Source: Setoptus koraiensis | Lineage: Eukaryota > Arthropoda | DNA: 64,000 nt | Assembly: GCA_048013815.1 (NCBI GenBank) | Contig: CM106585.1 | Coordinates: 9,176,001 to 9,240,000, forward strand | Direction of reading: 5' to 3' | Shown here: positions 51,735-61,144 of the stretch, in pieces | How positions within the stretch are numbered: position 1 is the first letter of the stretch | Layout of the letters: the number at the start of each line of letters is the position of its first letter | Translations under genes and position numbers: made by a program | The notes under the pieces: generated by a model | What the model saw: the letters and a program-made list of their open reading frames with translations, nothing else | Database searches by the model: none | Told to the model about the DNA's origin: nothing

Positions 51735-51790
51735 AATAGTAGCAAAATAGTAGCGAAATAGTAGCGAAATAGTAGCAAAACAGTAGCAAA
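51735..51790. repeat. 11-bp tandem repeat beside the exon 1 donor
   Basis: About five copies of an AATAGTAGCAA/GA-type unit end within 10 nt of the donor site of exon 1 (intron side). Confidence 0.9.
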
Positions 51791-51797
51791 AACTTAC

Positions 51798-52272
51798 CAA
51801 AAGGTTGCTCGTTTGTGGCGGGAAATTGTTGCTGCGCCGTCTGTGCACCAGTCAACAACGACGAGCTCAGGGCCACAGGCTCCGGCAGCGTCTCGCCAAC
51901 ATTGTTGTCGCTAGCGGCGGCATGTTGGCGAGCAAATTGATTATTATCTACACTGTCAATTTGACTAGCTTGGCGGCTGTAATTATTGATGGGCATTATC
52001 GGGCGAGCATCTTGATCGCTGTCATTGGTGTGTGATTGGCGCTGTGTTGCGGAAGTGATTGCTGCCACCTCGGTGATAATGTTATCTGTTATCATCGACA
52101 AACATGCCAACAAAATATGTAACAATACAAGACGTCTCGTTGTCGTTGCATCTATGCGGTAGCTGTTGTTGTTTTTACTTGTCTTGTTACTTGAGTATAT
52201 TTGTCGCCGGCCGGCGTATGGCAAACAATCACAAACACACAAATGACAAAGATGATCATTGAAAGTTTCCAT
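51798..52272 (-). CDS. side-like: Sidestep-like receptor, exon 1: N-terminus with signal/anchor segment
   Basis: It encodes about 158 residues, ending NEQPF plus one base at a perfect donor (TTTTG|GTAAGT), phase 1, which joins exon 2 in frame. A hydrophobic stretch, RLVLLHILLACLSMI, sits near residues 47-62 and is the likely signal peptide, with an unusually long N-region. The segment after it is Asn-, Asp-, Ser- and Gln-rich, with no known domain, and leads into Ig1. I chose METFNDH as the start because it is the first Met after a good acceptor-like site (TTATTTGCAG at 52354). The frame stays open further upstream to about 52533 (through a Lys/Arg-rich run), so an earlier start or an upstream coding exon cannot be excluded. 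The presence of this exon is firm; the exact start is not. Confidence 0.72.
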
Positions 52273-53794
52273 TTTATTATTTACACTGCAATCTTTGCGA
52301 CACAATAATAATGGAATTGGTTTCTCACGTTGCTGATGATGCTTTTGATTGTGCTGCAAATAATAACAATTAACAACTTTTAACCGTTTTCTTCTTCTCT
52401 TCTTTTTTTTCTTTCTTACGGCTTGCTGAATCATAATCATTTCTCTACTATTTTCACTGTAGCCACCGCTATGTTCAATTATTTTTCGACACATCATCGC
52501 AAATATGTCCACTGAACATAACAAATGCTCCACTCATTCAACCATTGATAACATTCTTCCATTCACTTCCGTTCTCTATTTCTATTACTCTCTCTCTCTC
52601 TCTCTCCTCACTTTTCAAACCTTATTGTGATCGTATCTCTGTCCGTTTCTTGATTGCTGCTGAGCGAAATTTCTAGCCGGTCGAATGAAACAAAAGCCGG
52701 TGACTTTCCCAATCGTAAATTGCAATTAATATAGATATAAACTTGTAAGTTGAATGAGTTGTTTCACTTGCATGAGGTGTATGTGTGTCGCATTCATCTA
52801 ACAATGACACCTATGTCTAGAAAACTCTCAATTCAACCAAAACAAAGCAAAACAAATGAACAAACCAACTCTATCACAATCAGCATTTTGCTCATGCGCA
52901 CAAATCCGCAACAAAGTGTGCCCGAAAATGGGGCCCTCTAAATCAAAATAGAGAACCATGTAGACGCCATCTCGTGGAGTGTGAATTAAGTAGCCGGCAA
53001 AGCTCACAATTCAGTCAGCCTACAACCAACGAAACCAAAGAAACGAAGCGCCATTCGTTTCAATCGCAGTGGCTCATTGCTTACAGCAGCGTCTTATTTC
53101 AGTTCATTGTTGGATTGCAACATTTCACCATTGGCGCCATCTACAGTTACGTAATTGATATCAATCGGCTATAACTGTAGGACGTGTTACAAAAGCGCGC
53201 GAAACTGAACGAGATCCATCATGTCAGATAGAAAATATACTAGAATCTAAACAAAACAAATCAACTCTGCCAGGTATACTGGTCGATATAAATGTCTAGT
53301 GAAAATAATTGATACCGGGAAGAGATAATCCTTAGATCACTTCACGCAGATACATACATACACAGATTTATTCCGATAGCCGAATTAAGTCTGCAACTTC
53401 CTATATGGTCGAGCTATCGTTAAAGAAATATCCCAGGATGTGTTTATTCTACCAAAAACGAACTACCAATCAAGTTTTCATCATGAACGAATATCGAAAA
53501 TTAATTTATATGCGCTTTTCACTAATGATGCGCTTCTCAGGTGTCATAATGTTACTGTGCATTTCAGACGGAAATCTCGAGGAAATCAAAGACTGAAAGC
53601 GATGCAAAATTGAATCTTACACAATATCGAATAATATATCCGATGGCAAGCTTAATTGTAACTAAACCAACAATTTCATCTCAAGATGTCATCTTTTCTG
53701 TAGATTCTCGAGTTTGAAACCTGAATATTTCGTTTTCAGAAAAACAGTTTCGAGACTTTGGAGAAAAAGAAAACAAAAATTGCTTGTCACTTAC
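52273..53794 (-). other. Upstream region, possible 5' UTR or intron
   Basis: The open frame of exon 1 continues to about 52533 through a K/R-rich run encoded by an A/G-rich tract. A CT run (GA on the minus strand) lies at 52590-52607. No further exon or promoter element was identified with confidence. Composition returns to AT-rich here. Confidence 0.45.
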
Positions 53795-54214
53795 GTGTTT
53801 CCGACAAAAACTTTTGCTTTGCTATAGAAATGCTACCACCATTGTTATCCGCACCATCTTCTAATTGATGCTTAATTTCGTTTCTCTCTTCGTCAGGGTC
53901 ACCATTGTTGTCCGACACGAAAGCCAGGGAATTTTCTCTTCGCTGCTTCCTACTTAAGATTGTCATCGTCCATCTTTTGTTCCTTTTGGTTGCTCGATAA
54001 GTGTGGCGTCTGGAAAAATTACTATTCGACTTGTGTAAATTGGTGGACACTGATGGATTGTTATCACGGGCATCAATAATTTGAGTCTGGAAATCTCGTC
54101 TATTGTTTCCTGTTCTATCACCAATTTGGTAGGCCAAGTCTATCTGATTGTCCTGCCGGGCGTAATTATTATTTGCATAATTCTTGCCTGCTGCTATTAT
54201 CAGGTATTTTTCAT
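53795..54214 (-). CDS. Candidate upstream exon, function unknown
   Basis: A 420-nt open stretch has a strong acceptor (TTTTTTAG|ATGAA) and a perfect donor (ACAC|GTAAGT), phase 1 at both ends. It encodes about 140 residues: hydrophobic at the start (EKYLIIAAGKNY), then Asn-, Asp- and Arg-rich (QIIDARDNNPSVS, SRRHTYRATKRNKR, NNGDPDEERNEIKHQLEDG). I recognise no domain. Its phase matches the sidestep-like gene: it could splice straight to exon 2, giving an alternative N-terminus, or into the exon 1 region through TTCAG|TGGAC near 52527, where the frame is also open. It could equally belong to another minus-strand gene. Confidence 0.4.
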
Positions 54215-54363
54215 CTAAAAAATGTTACAATGTGTTTGTGTGTTTATAATAAAAGAACGAGAAAATTCCAGGAGAAAGAAGATTAGTATTTTTGCATGAG
54301 CTTGATTAAAAAGTTTCGTTTTATCTAGATTTTCCTATAGTTTATTGCTGTTTCGCTGATCCG

Positions 54364-54377
54364 CCACAAGAGGGCGA
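54364..54377 (+). promoter_or_regulatory. CTCF-like motif
   Basis: CCACAAGAGGGCGA lies about 150 nt upstream of the candidate exon at 53795-54214. This is a motif match only. Confidence 0.3.
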
Positions 54378-57300
54378 CACTCTATGCAGTCTTAGTACAA
54401 TAGTGATGAGTCCATCACGAGTAGAAAATGAAGCAAATGAACAGAAAAATATCACCGAAACTAGTTTATTTGATATTGTAAATGAGCGAAGAAATTTTTC
54501 TGATTGCACCAAGTTATTCAGTACTGGTTAACTGATTGTTTTTCTAGACAAAGTTTGCGTCGACCCGAACAGAATAATTTTTTCTTTCCACGAATTGTGT
54601 CGCCAATTGTCGTTGGCGCGGCGCAGTTAGTATCTCATGTGGAGCGAAAATTTTCTACCAAACCGCAAGAAAAGATTCATCAGCACAGGAGTGAGATAAT
54701 GGGCGAGTGAGGGCAAAAGAATTTGAATTGCAGAGCAGATTTCACACTGGAATGGAGAAACTGTGCAAATGTATTTATGATGTTTCCTAAATGGCGCGTG
54801 CGTCGGGTTAAAACCCTTATGCAGTGGAGCGCGTTAATCGCGAGAAACCCAAGAAAAGGCTTACCAGGCAAGTGTCAGCATTACGAAGAAGCAAGGCACA
54901 CACGATGGGCAAATCGTATCACAACGAGCCATCTAGATTATCCGACAATGTTGGAATTAATGATGAATAATCATCGAATGAAGCCACTGTCGCTATGAGC
55001 ACACTGAGTATGCTTCTAACAGAGGAATTGTGATCATGTGAACAGTGCCCTCAGCCGATATATTTGTGCCATTGGCTAGTTGCCACTTATGCATATCGAT
55101 CTGTAATCATCTAATCCAAATAAACGACACAAACTCATGATACATCGATACAGCAATGATTTATGCGGCTGTGTGCGCCCCCCACACAACCGTGTCGGAC
55201 ATTGAATTGTCGAATGTCTCGAGTATTTCTTTTTCCTCGAAACACAGCACAAATCGTTGGCTCGTGTTGAAACGAAACGCGAAAAACGAATAATTAACAG
55301 AACAGAGCGACAGACACTGGTCGGTGAGAACGGACTGGCAAGGAACAGTAAGTTGCGTCAATTAACGTTACCTCGCGTCGTCTCGAACGCTGATGTCGCT
55401 GAAGCCGTCGAAGAAAATTATCTCATTTTTATACAGATTTGATACTGGCATAGTCGGTCTGTTTGTTCACATGATTGAACAGTGAGCGCTAATGACTGAT
55501 TAGGGCTCCATTCATGATCATCCCTTGATGTTGTGCGCCATTTGATTTGATACATGAATTTATTTATTGCCAACATCTCAAATCGCCGATACCAGACCAT
55601 ATATTTTATCGTTTAGATTCCATTGGTGGGATCTCGCTCTTGGGTGAGTGGGAGACCTGCCCGAAGAGAGCCAATAGGTATATTTCAGCCGAAAATCGGG
55701 CCGAAATTTTGTCGTGCAAAAATCCGTTCGTTTTACAACACTGAAAGTATGTGTGAACTGTGACGATTCTAGAGTGGACAATTTCATATTTGGTTGCATG
55801 AATTTCTTTTGATAAGCCTAATTGTTACATCACAAAGAGAGCAGTTGGTCACCTTAACTGTCTGGCATAATATAGCGTATAGTACAGCGCTTCAGCGCTA
55901 GACGGGGCAGCATATCAGTGAGTGATGGTAAGAGTGGAGCGACAGTTGAGCACACGGAAGCGGGCCCTTGTTTTGCGCCACAAACAATGCTTCAAATTGG
56001 TCTGAGTTTATGTATAGATGACCACTGGACAGTTCGGTTATGCAACGGAGCGCGTTATTTGCGAGCAAGCGAACAGTCAAGTGGCCGGCGAGCCAGCATT
56101 AGCGTTGCAATTATCGCGCGCCAACAACAGACAAAGTATCACCGTCACAATGCCAAAAATAACGTTGGCCAGCGTGACGTAGTGGGCACACATTTAGTAT
56201 CACCATTCGACCAGCCAAATCATCCGATAATGTCCGGTTGAATGGGTCATTGAATGATGCTACCGGCACTATGTGCCTGGCCAGCAGACCGCACCAATGC
56301 CGGTGTGCCGGTCATCGCTAGCCGCCTATATATCTTATACATAACATATGTATATAAGTTGCATTTGCAATACTGCCGTTGTTCATGCTTGTTGATTTGC
56401 AATCATGTATTTGCAGCACCACCACTCGTGTTACATAACTCGTGTTACATAACTCGTGTTACATAACATGCATAACGTGCAGAATAACAGCAGTTGTAGA
56501 GTAACAACAACAATTTTTGCACGGACAATCGGATGCAGCACATGGCCAATTGAGCCGATTAATTTGCTCACGAATAATCGGCTATAACAACGAATAGTCG
56601 GCTGGTATCTTGGGTCTGGTCGCCTCATTGATCAGGCCAGATGAGTTCGGGCAAGAGAACATTCAGAGTGAATATACGTGCGATATCACAATTTCATTCG
56701 CACTAGCAAAAACATGAGAAAAATCAGCCGACTTCAATCAACCGATCAATTCAAGAAGAGATAGAGAACAGGCCCAGCACACTGCCACCACATGACGTGC
56801 CATCACCAATCCTGTTCACCGATTTTTGTGTCCGACTAAAACTTGATATTTTTGCTTAGTTTATGTGTGGCCAATAACTAGCGATCATGACGCAAATCTC
56901 ATGTATTTTTGTGTTTCCTTCGTGTGTTTAATTAGAGATGGAAGACAGCAGAGTACATGGCAAGACACAGATGCAATCATTCACAAATGATGCTCTGTCG
57001 AAAAAAAAAACAATCGCTTTCAAGTTCATGAGTCATCTTATGATTTGTGTACAATCGCCATTGTAAGTCGCACAGCTTTATCGGCACTCATTGAAATGCA
57101 ATTTGCCAGCAAACCTAACGACGTCAATTTTTCCGTTAATGTCAAAAAATTTTCTCAGCGCTAACTTTTTTTCTGGTAATCATTGTTCTTGTTTGCAGCT
57201 TGTATGCTTTATGCGACGCCTATTTGATTCAGAGGCCATCCTGTTGGGTGTAGTTGGGACCACTCACGCTGAGCATCATGCTTAATAGGAGGGCTAAAAA

Positions 57301-57977
57301 AAATAAAATCGCAATTTTCTGACAAAGCCATCTCGGCCAGTCAGAAAATTTATTAAAAGCACCTATCATTCTGATTCTTTTTTCTCCCGGTTCTACACAG
57401 CAACAACTTTGAATGTATGCGTGAATAAATTCTAATGACTATACTAACAGCAAATCGCCCGAATAACAGCGCGTATTATTTCATGCGACAACTGTCTCAA
57501 ATCAGTGTCGTGCTTTCAGCATCCGGTCACTGACCAGTTATGGCCAGTGGTCAGCAGCAAGCCTTGGACATGGCAATCGCCTTGGGGCCAGTTACAATTG
57601 TCATTTTGTTTGCTCGCCATTGGTCACATCACAAACAAGGCCATCATATGGCTTGTTTCACTTGATAACATCAAGTTGATATGCAGCAACAATATAGGCA
57701 TGGCTTAATTACAACCTGCGGATGAATTCTCTGCGCCAATGACATGGCTTCCAGTTGGGAGAGCTGTCAGCGAGTGATTTGACATACGAATCACGAGCAG
57801 CAGCGACCAAAGTGAAGGGCAGAAAGTGATAAAAGTCAGAAGTAATATGACAAAATGTTATATAAAATGTTATATTGTGTTTCTGGTGTTGATATTTATT
57901 AGATTGCGGCATGCCAATTGTGCCGAGTTGAGCTGTTGGCGATCCAATTCACCATTGACATTTTCGTGTACGTTGAG

Positions 57978-57991
57978 CCACCAGAGGGCTA
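57978..57991 (+). promoter_or_regulatory. CTCF-like motif
   Basis: CCACCAGAGGGCTA is similar to the CTCF core. It is in the region upstream of the sidestep-like gene. This is a motif match only. Confidence 0.3.
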
Positions 57992-59904
57992 GCTGGGGTC
58001 ATTTGCACTGACCTGATTCGTGTCGATTTTGGTCGACAACTTTTGTTTATTGTCGCCCTACAGCGGCGAGTGGCCGGCCTCTGGCGTTTTGCGGCCGCTC
58101 CTCACAAACGTCAGCCAATCGTTTGATGATAGATGGCGCTTTCAGGCGGCTCACTGACCAGTGCTGTGTGCAATATCTGGCTTGCCAGATATTTTAGGCC
58201 GACCGGATATTTAGTATGGCCATAATAATCACTGCAAACAACAACAAAGCGGATATATTATATGTAACCAGTTGGTTGGGCCAGTTGCTGTGTCAGCGGG
58301 TTTGTTTCCGCGTTGCCGAATAACCGTTGAGCAGACAGTTTGTTTGTTGCTGTTACAAGTTGTTAGAGCGGGACATTATCATGAATAATGTAAATCGCGC
58401 CCTCTAAACAATGTGTTTTCACATGGGCTAGACGGGCACAACGTGCTCGTTGACTTGAATCACGACAACGCTGATGGCTGGCATGATGACCATTGGCCAC
58501 AGGCTGACCATGTGTGCTGACATTACGCTGGTGCTGGTTATTACGTAACAATAAGCGCACCTAGCGGCCGGACAAATAAAATGGGCAGGCCTTTTTTAGT
58601 TGCGATTGGCTGTTTGGCCCCTGTTGTAGCCCCCACTGCTACGGTCAGGGCACTGTTTTGACCGGTGCTGCAACTTTTGAGCAGTGTTTGTTGCGACACA
58701 GAGTCAAACACACCAAATGAGTTGCAAGCTTGGCTGGATAGATCACAAGTAGCAGATTGCGGCCCACTACTTACTAATCTATTATCTGCTTCATTAGTTT
58801 TTACTTCAATTAAACTACCAGTTATGTAATGGTTTGGCTGGCACTGATCAAGTTGCAACTTGCGCCCCATCGTATCGCGCGTAATGCCGGCCACGAGCCA
58901 GCCGAGCCATGCCGGCCACGAGCAGATATGCCCGTTGCGCGCTGTATGCGCCCACCAATTGACCAATTGAGTCAGTTGAGTCATGTCCACGAGCCAGATA
59001 GTGCGTGTCATAAAAAGATAAGTCTTGCCGTCTTCTATCTTTTTATTATATATAAGCCTGTTGTCACAAGTTATTATTATTGTTTCGATGGGCCGCTCCG
59101 GTCGGTTGCGGGCCTCGGTGGGGCCGAGCGAGCGCTTTGGTGCACAACTGACCGACTGAGGCTCAATGACTGCAACTGCAATAAATGCCACACAATTGTC
59201 AACTGGCTCCCCCCCGAAAATGCAGCCCGGCCGGCCCGCCGCCGGTCGGTCTGTACTGTGACTCACAGTCTGTGAGTGGCGCCCTAATCATGGCGATGGT
59301 GTTTTGCAATTGATCTCTCACTCGCTTCTCTGGCAAAACACTGCCCAAACCGGTGCGACAAATCTACGATACAAGTTGTATCATACAAGGCAACGGTGCT
59401 GTATGAGCTGCGCCACTCTGGCCACTGGCCCCCGTCGGCTCGAAAAGCCAACCATTTCCAGCGAAATGATGATGGCCCCCATTGAATACCCATTGAGTGC
59501 CCATTGAATGGCCGTCGCGGGCCCGTCGCTGGCCCGTCGCGCAGACCCGTCGCGGGCTCATTGAACGGGGCCCACAACGAGAGTAACGTTACGTGGTGAG
59601 CTTACATGATTGTTGCCAGCAAGCAAAGCGAGATGATTCTTGATTACTGGCCAGCTCACTGTGGCAGCGTTTATTTTGTTGCGTCACACGGTATGAGTCA
59701 TACCTTGTCTGCTGGTCGTCTGATACTCATCAGCACACAGTGTGCACTCATCAGCTCGCTGTGAGTGTGTGCTTATGGACAAAAATGGGGCCCGACTGGG
59801 GCCCAAATGAGCGTTGCCGCTAATAGCAGCCAGCCGATCTAGAGAGAGAGATCTATTCATCTATATATAGTGCTTGACAGTGGTAATCTGTCTGTCTGGC
59901 ACGG

Positions 59905-59950
59905 CAATTTCTGTGCTTGTTTGGCCGACGACAAACAAGCACAGAAATTG
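59905..59950. repeat. Perfect 19-bp hairpin, 8-nt loop
   Basis: Arms 59905-59923 (CAATTTCTGTGCTTGTTTG) and 59932-59950 flank the loop GCCGACGA. A GT run follows directly. Confidence 0.95.
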
Positions 59951-61042
59951 TGTGTGTGTGTGTGTGTGTGTGTCACATTTGCTCAAGATGCTGGCATCTA
60001 ATGTCGCCCAAACATTATGTTGTGATATATATATATCAAGATATATATATATATATGTGAGATATATGTGATGACATTATATCATATCATTTGGCGCAAT
60101 GTCGTGCGCCGTCTAGTGTCCGATCGTCTCGTGTCTCTGTATCGTCTGGTATCATATCATCGGCTAAGTGGATATACCAACAGCCAACAGCCAACAACCA
60201 ACAGCAGCGCACTTGATGATGATCGATTTGGGTGCTGGCCTAGGGGGCGACCTCTCGTTGCAAGCGGCCGCCCCCTATGTATCATTTGACATGGGGCCTC
60301 ATTCAAGGTGCTACACCCCCTAATTGATCATCATCGGCCAGTGCATACAACTAACATGGATCGAGGGGGCCAAATGAATAGCTGGCATACACAAAAAGAC
60401 GACAACGACAAATCAATGATATATATGTCATTTATACACACATTCAGTATGATAGATATAAGTTACATAGTCCGATGACAACTGGCAGGCGCACGACAAC
60501 GACAACTGCCAAGACGACAATTTGTTAATTGGCGTCTTTGTCGTTGTCGGCGTTGTCGGCGTTGTCGTCGTTGTCGTCGTTGTCGTCGTGGCCGTGGTGC
60601 ATGGTCCAGTGGCGACAGACTCCGCTGGCGCCTAATTGAACACAACACACACAAATATCCAGCCGCTCGAGGGGCCCATCGAGCAGCCTGGCAGCAGCCC
60701 TCATCGAGCATACACTGTGCAAGTGAGCGAGTGAGCAACTGAACAACCAGTGAACGACCAATGGCTAAAACGACCCATTACGCCATCTTTGGTCTGGCCA
60801 GATTTGAGAGCTTCTGGCGCTGTCCAGTTGGCTGCTTGTCAGTGGCGCTGTGACTTGGCCAACTTGGCGCTGCCGTTGACCGCTGCACTTTGTCTAGACA
60901 ACAACAACGCGAGCTGGTCATAACAACAAAATCCGATTCCATTTATGATATATGATCTGGGCTGGTCTATCCAAAGAAGCCAAGCGCGTTTATGTGCTGA
61001 CTGCGAAACGGTGATGAGGGCATTAGTGGCTCAACGACAAAG

Positions 61043-61056
61043 ACAACAGCAGCAGC

Positions 61057-61112
<56 letters not shown>

Positions 61113-61144
61113 CGGCGACAACAACAACAACAACGGCGACAACA
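61043..61144. repeat. CAA/CAG triplet microsatellite
   Basis: An interrupted CAA tract. On the plus strand it would encode polyglutamine in a 73-residue open frame, but there is no domain or splice context, so I call it a microsatellite. Confidence 0.88.

Larger units (their letters stand above)
26527..51797 (-). other. Intron 1 of the sidestep-like gene (about 25 kb)
   Basis: No exon with a recognisable protein domain was found on either strand, so I see no nested gene. The DNA is GC-richer than the flanks and crowded with GGGCCC palindromes, short tandem repeats (for example 26953-27020, 30363-30440, 32190-32272, 34128-34201, 39243-39300, 41252-41300, 45955-46075, 46741-46825), microsatellites (29397-29495, 36770-36870, 50608-50648) and perfect hairpins (28899-28945, 43117-43146, 43859-43913, 51673-51717). 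Many long open frames occur here on both strands, as expected of GC-rich repeats. None has domain motifs plus splice sites. Confidence 0.65.

Noticed and set aside
58541..59266. 241-residue minus-strand open frame
   Set aside because: No recognisable domain. One GTAAGT donor near 58768 is present, but no convincing exon could be built, so it is mentioned only as context.
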